This document shows, piece after piece, positions 14,150 to 20,886 of a stretch of DNA of 20,886 nt. The notes below the pieces were generated by a model. The model worked only from the letters and a program-made list of their open reading frames with translations, was not told where the DNA came from and ran no database searches. The position numbers and the translations under genes were made by a program. Numbering within the stretch: the first letter of the stretch is position 1; each line of letters opens with the position of its first letter. This DNA is from Bacteroidales bacterium. Lineage in GTDB: Bacteria > Bacteroidota > Bacteroidia > Bacteroidales > UBA7960. The stretch lies in contig SKTA01000095.1 in assembly GCA_007122745.1 (NCBI GenBank), positions 1 to 20,886 of the forward strand, given 5' to 3'.

Positions 14150-17100
14150 TCAGTCTACATGGAGAAAATATTGTTCAACCAAAGACCTGTAAAACGGTCT
14201 TAATCCGGGCGGCAGGCTTCTTAACATATCAACCTCGCGCTCTCTTATTCTATTATACTCAAAAATCTCTTCAGGGTTACTCAAATCATAATCTTTTGCC
14301 GTGGTTCCCTCTCTTCTGGCTTCTTGCTCCCTTTGCAGTTCAGCCCTATGGTGCTCCAAAAGCCTCGTCAGGATCTGCTCCTGCCGTAATATTGTGCGGG
14401 TTGACAGTTCTTTCCGAAGCATTTCCAGTTCAGAGCGTTCCATGTCACGTTGCAACTGATCCAGCTCCTCCCCAACCTCTCTGCCCTGATTTCTCATCTC
14501 ATCGGTAAGCTGTTTGAGTTGATTCCTTATTGCCTCCTGCTCAGCGGCCATTCGGGCCATTTGTTCACTCATAGACATGCCGGGTTCTCCTGTTTCTCCG
14601 GGCATGGGTTGATGACCCTCCTGAATTTGTTGTAACATTTCATTTAGCATCTCCTGCATTTCACTTAAGTCCTGAAAAGAGGGTGCTCCTTCTCCAGGCT
14701 GACTGTCGTCGCCCATACCTTGTCCCATGCCCATTTGGTCCTGAACCTCCTGCAAGCTCTCGTTGAGCATCAGGGCAAGATTGTTTATATGGGTCATGAT
14801 CAATTGTTGCCGCGTAGCAGCCTGATGTCGTCTTCTGTTAATCATTAGGTTGATGCCATGATCCATTTGCATATGGATTTCAGCAATTTCCCGATTAACA
14901 AAAGGCTTAATGGCTGCCTGCCTTTTGCTTAATGAAACAAGGCTATCCGCTATCATTTGTAAGTCACTTTGTATTTTTCTTTGGTCGCGGATCATTTCGA
15001 CATAACGGGGGTCGTTTACATTTGCTTGTCTTGTTTCCTCCATCAAATCCTCCTGGGTAAAGCTGGATCGCAAAAGATTTTCAAGCAACATACGAATGGC
15101 CCTTGCATCTTCAGCAAGTTGTTTTTGAAACAGGTCTTGTTGCATGTCCATCAACATCTCAGACAGGCTTTTCATTTTTTCACCTGCATCCTGCTGTGAG
15201 GGCGCAGCCATATTCATATTTTGCATTTGAAGCTGCTCCAATGCGTTCTCGAGATCCTGTAAAATGCTTTCTTCAAACTCACCTGTTTCCATGAGATCCT
15301 TAGGTCGCTGGAGCTTTTCATTTGTTTCCCTGAATTCTTCCAGCATATCCTGCACCCGTTCAAACGCTTTATTGATCTCCTCCTGTCCGGTGACTATCTC
15401 ATCAGCATTACCCTCATCAAGTGTTTCCTCCTTAAGGGTTTCCTGTTTTTCTGCGAGGTTGTTTAGCTGATCAATGCTCTCCTGCAACAATCGTTCCATC
15501 GCAAATTGTCTGAACATTTCCAGTGTTCTGTCCATTTGAAATTCCAAATCCCCAAATTCAAACTCCATCTTTTCCAACATTTCATAAACCTGATCCCGGT
15601 TCATGTTATCAAGTTCTTCGCGGATCATCTCAAAAAGTTCCTTAAGTTCATCGGTTAATACTTCGTCAAATAATTGCTGAAGCTCTTCCTGCTTTTCCGT
15701 TATCCTTTCATTGCTTTCCCTGAATTGTTCAGACCTGGTATCGGTATCTCGCTGTTCTTCTGACATCTCACGTATCTGCTCTTCCATTTTGTCTTTCTTG
15801 TCTAGCAACTCTTGCAGCATCTCCCTTTGCTCCCATCCGATCCGATCACTGTCGAGCAGCTGTCTTCTTAACTCCTCAATTTGATCCCTTGCCTGCTGCA
15901 CCTCGCCAATGCCGTCGCTCAACCCCTGTTCAACCCTTTCTTCAGTAGCTCTTTGATCTGCAAGGATTTCATCTTCTGTAGGTATGTAATAGGTAAAAAG
16001 CTGACTCCTTGAGCTTTTGGGACCGTTGATCATGTCATTGTCAAAAACTTCGAAAAATATTTCTATCGTTTCTCCCGGCTGTACAAATACAGTTTGAAGG
16101 TCAAAATGGTGGTAAAATGTTTGGTTTCTCAGGTTTCGATCAATCTCAACAGTTTCTGAAAAAAAAGGAACCTCTTCTCCGCGATTGATCTGTCTTTGTG
16201 TCATCGTACGATACTTAAAATGCAACCGGGTAAAGCCAAAATCATCCTCAATGGTTCCCCGGTAGAATAAATGGGCCAGCAATACATCGTCTCTGTGCTC
16301 TTCTACGGCAATTCGAGGATGGGCATCAGCCTGAATATTTACAAAATACCTTAAGCTATCACCCTTTCCATGCTCCTGGTTTAAAGCATATACTTTATAT
16401 TCGAAGGATTCGTCTGCAATGGTTTCAACTTGGTAAACACCTCTTCTTACCTGTTGTGAGGCCAGTTCCTCATTCTCAATTTTAAAGAGAATTTCACTAT
16501 CGCCGTTGGTATAAAAAGTGTATTTAATTCTTGATGCACGAATGGCAGATATGTCGCCCATGTTTGAATAGGAATCGTCTGATAGCCCTGTATATTCAGG
16601 GTATTCAATGTCAATATGAAAATGACTGATTGAAGGTTTCTCAAAAACCTGAACGGTAAAGGGTCCAAAACTGAAGCCCTGTGCCTCAACAAAGAAATGG
16701 AGATTATCCTGAACATTTCTTACCGTGCGCGAAAAGACGCCGGTCTTCTCTTCATTCATTCTGAAATTCCCTCCATTCAGACGAATGTTTGCGGATGCCG
16801 GAATAATTTGTCCCCGGGTTTCAACAATAATCTCTACATCTTCATGCCGGAAGGCACCGGGTTCGGATATCATCTGTATGTCAAATGGCCTGGGGCGTTC
16901 GAAATGTGTGTCGTATTGCACGATGCGGCTCGCAGATTCAATAATGAATGCGGGTTGAACCAGGTAAAAGATTCCTACAAACAGAAGGGGTACAATAAAA
17001 TAGGGCACCAGCCTTAGGTTCCCTTTCAGCGGAATGGCGCGTTGGAAAGGCAGTGGAATGATCTGGTTTGTTTTTTGATCTATACCGGCAATGATAAGTG

Positions 17101-17482
17101 CGGCATTTTCCGGATTTTCCCTGAGATAGTCTTTAAGTTGTAAAACATTTGTTATTTTATCATTCAATTCATTACGGTAATGTTTTCCTAAGATGTTAGC
17201 CGCTTGTTCCGGACCGATTTTCCTTCCGATGCGCAGCATTCCCAATAAAGGAATCATTACATATTTGATGAATACAAACAAATTAAACAACAAAAACCCG
17301 TAGAAAAGCACAAAACGCACGTTCGTGCTCAGGTAACCAAAATGTTCAAAACTTATGAAAAGAATAAAGAGGAAGACAAGGCCGGCTCCAAAAAAAAGAC
17401 TACCTTTAATTAATTGATTGAGATAGTATCGCCGTATAAAGCGGTCTAGTTTATTGAGTAATATATCAAAAGAGGAGGACAT
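14150..17482 (-). CDS. DUF4175-type giant membrane protein with coiled coil
   Basis: An 1110-aa protein of unknown function, first gene of the five-gene operon. TM helices are near 24-46, 54-80 and 158-178. A beta-rich extracytoplasmic part follows (about 180-500; repeated segments such as GQIIPASANIRLNGG and FHIDIEYPEYTG). Residues about 510-1090 are almost wholly charged, Glu/Gln/Met-rich coiled coil. Near 910-985 the coil is broken by a Met/Gly/Pro/Gln-rich stretch (MGMGQGMG, GHQPMPGETGEPGMSMSEQM). The architecture matches what I know as DUF4175 in Bacteroidota, usually just upstream of ybeY-mnmG. The protein probably spans the inner membrane with a long rod in the periplasm. Role is not known; a cell-envelope function is an inference. 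Confidence 0.8.
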   Translation of the reverse strand: MSSSFDILLNKLDRFIRRYYLNQLIKGSLFFGAGLVFLFILFISFEHFGYLSTNVRFVLFYGFLLFNLFVFIKYVMIPLLGMLRIGRKIGPEQAANILGKHYRNELNDKITNVLQLKDYLRENPENAALIIAGIDQKTNQIIPLPFQRAIPLKGNLRLVPYFIVPLLFVGIFYLVQPAFIIESASRIVQYDTHFERPRPFDIQMISEPGAFRHEDVEIIVETRGQIIPASANIRLNGGNFRMNEEKTGVFSRTVRNVQDNLHFFVEAQGFSFGPFTVQVFEKPSISHFHIDIEYPEYTGLSDDSYSNMGDISAIRASRIKYTFYTNGDSEILFKIENEELASQQVRRGVYQVETIADESFEYKVYALNQEHGKGDSLRYFVNIQADAHPRIAVEEHRDDVLLAHLFYRGTIEDDFGFTRLHFKYRTMTQRQINRGEEVPFFSETVEIDRNLRNQTFYHHFDLQTVFVQPGETIEIFFEVFDNDMINGPKSSRSQLFTYYIPTEDEILADQRATEERVEQGLSDGIGEVQQARDQIEELRRQLLDSDRIGWEQREMLQELLDKKDKMEEQIREMSEEQRDTDTRSEQFRESNERITEKQEELQQLFDEVLTDELKELFEMIREELDNMNRDQVYEMLEKMEFEFGDLEFQMDRTLEMFRQFAMERLLQESIDQLNNLAEKQETLKEETLDEGNADEIVTGQEEINKAFERVQDMLEEFRETNEKLQRPKDLMETGEFEESILQDLENALEQLQMQNMNMAAPSQQDAGEKMKSLSEMLMDMQQDLFQKQLAEDARAIRMLLENLLRSSFTQEDLMEETRQANVNDPRYVEMIRDQRKIQSDLQMIADSLVSLSKRQAAIKPFVNREIAEIHMQMDHGINLMINRRRHQAATRQQLIMTHINNLALMLNESLQEVQDQMGMGQGMGDDSQPGEGAPSFQDLSEMQEMLNEMLQQIQEGHQPMPGETGEPGMSMSEQMARMAAEQEAIRNQLKQLTDEMRNQGREVGEELDQLQRDMERSELEMLRKELSTRTILRQEQILTRLLEHHRAELQREQEARREGTTAKDYDLSNPEEIFEYNRIREREVDMLRSLPPGLRPFYRSLVEQYFLHVD

Positions 17483-17548
17483 ATGTTTCTGTTACAGTTT
17501 ATTCGTAAATGTATTGAACTTACGAAATTACGAAATTTGTGTCCATTT

Positions 17549-17574
17549 TCTTATTTAAAATTTCTTAAATAAGA
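17549..17574. repeat. 10-bp inverted repeat in divergent control region
   Basis: TCTTATTTAA (17549-17558) and TTAAATAAGA (17565-17574) are perfect reverse complements around a 6-base spacer. It lies between the divergent DUF4175 and rnr genes, 67 bases before the first and about 148 before the second. It could be an operator for either direction. There is no T-tail or GC stem, so it is not a terminator. Confidence 0.5.
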
Positions 17575-17670
17575 CATGATTCCAATATAAAGGAACTTTA
17601 TCCACAAAACCACTCAAATTAATTTATTGAAGATATTCACATTCAATTATTTAAAACATACAACCATCGG

Positions 17671-17703
17671 TTTGCATGTTTTAATGGTGAACGCATTAAT
17701 TTG
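17671..17703 (+). promoter_or_regulatory. Candidate rnr promoter
   Basis: TTTG at 17671-17674 is followed, 21 bases later, by TTAATTTG (17696-17703), which matches TAnnTTTG except for its second base. The predicted transcript start near 17710 lies after the in-frame TTG at 17701 and before the ATG at 17722, which supports the ATG as the true start. Confidence 0.4.
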
Positions 17704-17721
17704 GGGAAAACAAAATTTTTT

Positions 17722-19866
17722 ATGGCATCAAAAAAGGAAAACATCAAAAAAGAGCTAAGGGAAAAAGTGATTCGTGTATTTGAATCTGTTCCCCGCCAGA
17801 CATTCAATTACAAGCAGGTCATAAAATCTCTCGGAGAAACGGGAAAGGAACACAAAAAGTATATGTCGGGTCTTCTCTATTCCCTGGCGAAAGAGGGTGT
17901 TCTGATCGAGGCCTATAAGGGTAAATTTAAGTTAAGTCCGGCATATCTTGAAAAGCAAAAGCAGATCGGGCCATTCATTGAGGGAGTTGTTGACATGAAG
18001 CAAACCGGTAAGGCTTATGTTATTTCCGACGACTTGCTTGATGATGTCCGCATTTCTTCAAACAATACCGGATATGCCCTTCATGGGGATGTTGTAAAGG
18101 TCCGTTTGTTTCCCCGGCGCAAAAACCAGAAGATAGATGGGGAGATCATTAAGGTGCTTAAGCGCTCCAAAAACATTTTTGTCGGCGTTATTCAACGCAC
18201 AGGAAATTTTGCATTTTTATTGCCTGACAGCAAATCGATGCCAATCGATATTTTCATTGCACCGGAAAATTTAAATGGTGCCAAAGAGGGGGAAAAGGTT
18301 ATTGCAGAGATTCTTGATTGGTCACCCCCTTCAAAAAATCCTTTCGGAAGGGTTGTGGAGGTATTGGGTGAACCTGGAAATAATGAAGTTGAAATGCATG
18401 CCATTCTTGCAGAGTACAATCTTCCTTCCCGGTTTGATCCAGTCGTCGAAAAAGAGGCAGAAAAAGTTTCCGAAACGATATCAAAAGAAGACATTTCAGG
18501 ACGCCGTGATTTTCGCAAAATAACAACATTTACCATCGATCCGGCTGATGCAAAGGATTTTGATGATGCATTATCGATTCAACAGATTAATGACTCCACC
18601 TGGGAGGTGGGTGTTCATATTGCAGATGTCACACATTATGTAAAACCAAAGAGCCTGCTGGAACAGATTGCGCGTGAGCGTGCAACATCAATATACCTGG
18701 TCGACAGAACCATACCTATGCTTCCCGAAAAATTATCCAACCTGGTTTGCTCGTTGCGACCAAACGAAGACAAGCTTTGTTATTCGGTAGTTTTTACAAT
18801 TAACGAACAAACGCGTATCCTGAAAAAATGGATTGGAAAAACTATTATAAACAGCAATCACCGGTTTAATTATGATGCGGTTCAGGATATCATTGAATCC
18901 GGCACCGGTTTGTTTCATGATGAGATTGGTTTGCTGAATGGATTTGCTGTACGGATTCGGGAAAAACGGATGCGGAATGGTGCAATAGACTTTGAACGCC
19001 AAGAGGTTAAGTTCAAACTGGATAAGGATGGAAAACCGCTGGAGGTGTATTTTAAAGATCAGAAGGAGGCACATAAGCTCATTGAGGAGTTTATGCTGCT
19101 GGCCAACAAAGCAGTGGCTGAGCGGATAGGAAAAATACGTGAAGGGCAAAAACCCAAAACATTTGTTTACCGGGTGCACGACATTCCGAATCCGGAAAAA
19201 CTGAACACACTTGCCACCTTTGTTGAAAAGCTCGGGTACAAAATAAAAACCGATACACGCAACAATATTGCAAAATCGTTCAACCGGCTGTTATACGATA
19301 CACGTGGAAAGGGGGAGGAAAACATGATCGAAACCCTTACCATAAGAACCATGGCTAAGGCTGAATATTCTACCGTGAACATAGGACATTACGGACTTGC
19401 GTTCGACCATTACACCCATTTTACATCGCCCATTCGCCGATATCCCGACATGATGGTCCATCGGTTGCTTCATGCTTATGATTTTGGTTCCGCTTCTGCA
19501 GATCAGGGTGTTTATGAGGAACATTGTCAGCACGCTTCACAAATGGAACGGCTTGCCCAGGAGGCTGAAAGGGAATCGGTTAAATACAAGCAGGTGGAAT
19601 TTATGTCGGATAAGATAGGGGAGGAGTTTGAAGGTTTAATCTCAGGCGTTTCAAAATGGGGAATTTATGTTGAGATCAAGCAAAACAAGTGCGAGGGGAT
19701 GGTTCGGTTGCGTGATATGGAGGATGATAATTATTTCCTGGATGAAGATAATTTCCGGGTGATCGGTTACAATACACAAAAAGAATATAAGCTGGGCGGT
19801 CCGGTCCGGATTCGCATCAAGCGCGCTGATTTTTTAAAGAAAGAGCTGGATTTTGAGATCTGCTAG
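17722..19866 (+). CDS. rnr: Ribonuclease R
   Basis: A 3'-to-5' exoribonuclease of the RNB (RNase II) family that degrades structured RNA and takes part in rRNA and mRNA quality control. The 714-aa protein has an N-terminal helical/winged-helix part (about 1-75), two cold-shock OB domains (about 80-245), the RNB core with catalytic Asp273, Asp279, Asp281 and Asp282 in TIDPADAKDFDDAL, the block HFTSPIRRYPDMMVHRLLH, and a C-terminal S1 domain (about 625-714). It ends directly after the S1 domain, without the long basic tail of the E. coli enzyme. Start chosen at the ATG rather than the TTG seven codons upstream, which overlaps the probable promoter. It is transcribed divergently from the DUF4175 operon, with 239 bases between the two start codons. 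Confidence 0.97.
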   Translation: MASKKENIKKELREKVIRVFESVPRQTFNYKQVIKSLGETGKEHKKYMSGLLYSLAKEGVLIEAYKGKFKLSPAYLEKQKQIGPFIEGVVDMKQTGKAYVISDDLLDDVRISSNNTGYALHGDVVKVRLFPRRKNQKIDGEIIKVLKRSKNIFVGVIQRTGNFAFLLPDSKSMPIDIFIAPENLNGAKEGEKVIAEILDWSPPSKNPFGRVVEVLGEPGNNEVEMHAILAEYNLPSRFDPVVEKEAEKVSETISKEDISGRRDFRKITTFTIDPADAKDFDDALSIQQINDSTWEVGVHIADVTHYVKPKSLLEQIARERATSIYLVDRTIPMLPEKLSNLVCSLRPNEDKLCYSVVFTINEQTRILKKWIGKTIINSNHRFNYDAVQDIIESGTGLFHDEIGLLNGFAVRIREKRMRNGAIDFERQEVKFKLDKDGKPLEVYFKDQKEAHKLIEEFMLLANKAVAERIGKIREGQKPKTFVYRVHDIPNPEKLNTLATFVEKLGYKIKTDTRNNIAKSFNRLLYDTRGKGEENMIETLTIRTMAKAEYSTVNIGHYGLAFDHYTHFTSPIRRYPDMMVHRLLHAYDFGSASADQGVYEEHCQHASQMERLAQEAERESVKYKQVEFMSDKIGEEFEGLISGVSKWGIYVEIKQNKCEGMVRLRDMEDDNYFLDEDNFRVIGYNTQKEYKLGGPVRIRIKRADFLKKELDFEIC

Positions 19867-19900
19867 CTTTCTCTAAAACTTAACTTTAAGTATGTGCATA

Positions 19901-19926
19901 AAAAAAGCGCCCGAAGGCGCTTTTTT
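19901..19926. terminator. Bidirectional Rho-independent terminator
   Basis: The stem GCGCC/GGCGC with a CGAA loop (19907-19920) is flanked by six A on the left and six T on the right, which also pair. It should end both rnr (plus strand) and the convergent response regulator gene (minus strand), whose stop lies 16 bases further right. Confidence 0.95.
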
Positions 19927-19941
19927 GTATTTGGTGTTTCT

Positions 19942-20694
19942 TTATATCAGGTTTAACCTGCTGTAGAGTTCTTTACGGTATAAGCCTCCGATCGGCAACA
20001 CCTTCATCTTTCCTTCGATCACCAGGTCAGGGTATTTGATCGAGAAGATCTTATTCAGGTTCACTATAAAGGAACGATGTATTCTCACAAAATCTTTTGC
20101 AGGGAGGATGCGTACCATCTCTTTCATTGTGGTGTGGGTCGTATAGTTGTTGTCGCTGGTATTGATAACCACATAATCCTTCAATGCTTCCACATAGAAA
20201 ATATCGTCAAAATTTATCTTGTTCAACCTGTAATCAGCACGAACAAAAATGGAGTCCTTTGATTCTTTGTTTTCTATGAGAGAATGATACAGGTCCCGCT
20301 CTTTTTTCAGTTCTTCATCCTTTTCATATTTGTAGAGTGCCATTTCTATGGTTGTTTGCAGCTCTTTTTCTCTGAATGGCTTGATGATATATCCGTAAGG
20401 TTCCGTAATCTTGGCCTTATTTAAAGTATTATCATCGGCATAAGCCGTTAGAAAAATTACAGGCATCGAGAAACGTTCTTTAATTTGTTTTGCTGCTTCT
20501 ATCCCTGTCATGGACCCTTTCAGCATAATATCCATCAGGATGATGTCGGGCTTGTTCTCCTCAACTTCCCTGATTGCCTTATCACCACTGTTTACAACTG
20601 CAGATATCTGATATCCAATCTTTTTCAAGCTATTTTGAATATCTTTTGCCACAATGCTTTCATCTTCTACGATGAGTATTTTTACCTTTGCCAT
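19942..20694 (-). CDS. LytTR-family response regulator
   Basis: A 250-aa transcription factor. The receiver domain (1-118) has the acidic pair Glu10/Asp11, the phosphoacceptor Asp55 in IILMDIML, Thr83 in VIFLTAYAD and Lys105 in IIKPFRE, so it should be phosphorylated normally. A charged, probably helical linker (119-145; KYEKDEELKKERD) leads to a LytTR DNA-binding domain (about 148-250) with DIFYVEALKDYVVINT and FVRIHRSFIVNLNKI. Such regulators usually bind paired direct repeats and are driven by membrane kinases of the LytS/YehU type or, in Bacteroidota, by other sensor kinases. No kinase adjoins it; the large kinase at 6298-10017 is of another type. Two AT-rich palindromes lie just upstream and may take part in autoregulation. 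Confidence 0.95.
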   Translation of the reverse strand: MAKVKILIVEDESIVAKDIQNSLKKIGYQISAVVNSGDKAIREVEENKPDIILMDIMLKGSMTGIEAAKQIKERFSMPVIFLTAYADDNTLNKAKITEPYGYIIKPFREKELQTTIEMALYKYEKDEELKKERDLYHSLIENKESKDSIFVRADYRLNKINFDDIFYVEALKDYVVINTSDNNYTTHTTMKEMVRILPAKDFVRIHRSFIVNLNKIFSIKYPDLVIEGKMKVLPIGGLYRKELYSRLNLI

Positions 20695-20695
20695 A

Positions 20696-20713
20696 ATTAT
20701 AAAATTTTATAAT
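20696..20713. repeat. 18-bp perfect AT palindrome before the LytTR gene
   Basis: ATTATAAAATTTTATAAT is its own reverse complement and ends one base before the start codon of the LytTR regulator. In the mRNA it would place a weak hairpin at the initiation region; in DNA it could be an operator. All A/T composition makes chance occurrence more likely than for a mixed sequence. Confidence 0.5.
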
Positions 20714-20735
20714 GGGAGCTTTTATTGATATTGAT

Positions 20736-20749
20736 TTAATTTAAATTAA
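20736..20749. repeat. 14-bp perfect AT palindrome in the LytTR gene leader
   Basis: TTAATTTAAATTAA is its own reverse complement, 42 bases upstream of the regulator's start codon and inside the predicted leader. Role unknown; AT-rich background lowers its weight. Confidence 0.35.
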
Positions 20750-20795
20750 CTGATGATTTATATATAATTTCCTGGTTATTATTTATTTTGAATAC

Positions 20796-20826
20796 CAAAT
20801 TTACAACAATTTTTAGAATATTAAAA
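20796..20826 (-). promoter_or_regulatory. Candidate promoter of the LytTR regulator
   Basis: The minus strand reads TAAATTTG at 20803-20796, a full match to TAnnTTTG. Nineteen bases upstream lies TTTT (20826-20823), three of four bases of the -33 TTTG. It predicts a leader of about 95 bases that includes both palindromes. Confidence 0.4.
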
Positions 20827-20886
20827 CCCCACTACGTTTGTTTTGCATTCATTTATTCAATTTTTACGTTAAAAATAAATAAAAAA

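Noticed and set aside
19301..19306. CACGTG core inside rnr as a second parS site
   Set aside because: Only the core and part of the right arm match; the left arm reads GATA instead of TGTT, so it is not a palindromic parS.
19942..20694. LytTR regulator as partner of the large kinase
   Set aside because: The kinase is of the NtrY type, which normally pairs with NtrX-like regulators, and the genes are 10 kb apart with unrelated operons between.

Overview
The window looks like chromosomal DNA of a Bacteroidota species, probably class Bacteroidia. The evidence is a DUF4175-type giant membrane protein next to ybeY and mnmG, a LytTR response regulator, almost no Shine-Dalgarno sequences (one clear exception), and several upstream hexamer/octamer elements of the Bacteroidota -7 type (TAnnTTTG). 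I found no transposase, phage gene, CRISPR array, tRNA or rRNA. Most of the window is housekeeping and accessory metabolism.

Layout, left to right. A glutamine synthetase gene on the minus strand runs off the left edge (1-1487). It is divergent from a lipoprotein-type NlpC/P60 cell-wall peptidase (1604-2182). A small heat-shock protein (Hsp20) follows on the minus strand and shares a terminator with the peptidase gene. After a 409-base gap with a dispersed-repeat hairpin comes a plus-strand group: a phospholipase D/cardiolipin-synthase-like protein, then the ptb-buk pair, which turns acyl-CoA into acyl-phosphate and then into acid plus ATP. A very large NtrY-like sensor histidine kinase (1239 aa, three extracytoplasmic regions) lies convergent to buk with no partner regulator beside it.

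After a 343-base gap with a 16-bp tandem repeat comes a tight minus-strand operon, transcribed from 17482 down to 10361. Its order is DUF4175 membrane protein, a degenerate GHKL-type ATPase-fold protein, the ybeY rRNA-processing RNase, the mnmG tRNA-modification enzyme, and a zinc-ribbon SAM methyltransferase. The first four genes are separated by only 1, 1 and 15 bases. The gap between mnmG and the methyltransferase is exactly 16 bases and consists entirely of a perfect palindrome matching the ParB-binding site parS, so the region is probably close to the replication origin.

Divergent from this operon is rnr (RNase R), which ends in a strong bidirectional terminator shared with a convergent LytTR response regulator. 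The regulator's upstream region holds two perfect AT-rich palindromes.

The most interesting observations are the parS site filling an intercistronic gap, the ATPase-fold protein that has lost its ATP-binding residues, and the orphan multi-sensor kinase. I did not find a clearly new multi-gene system.
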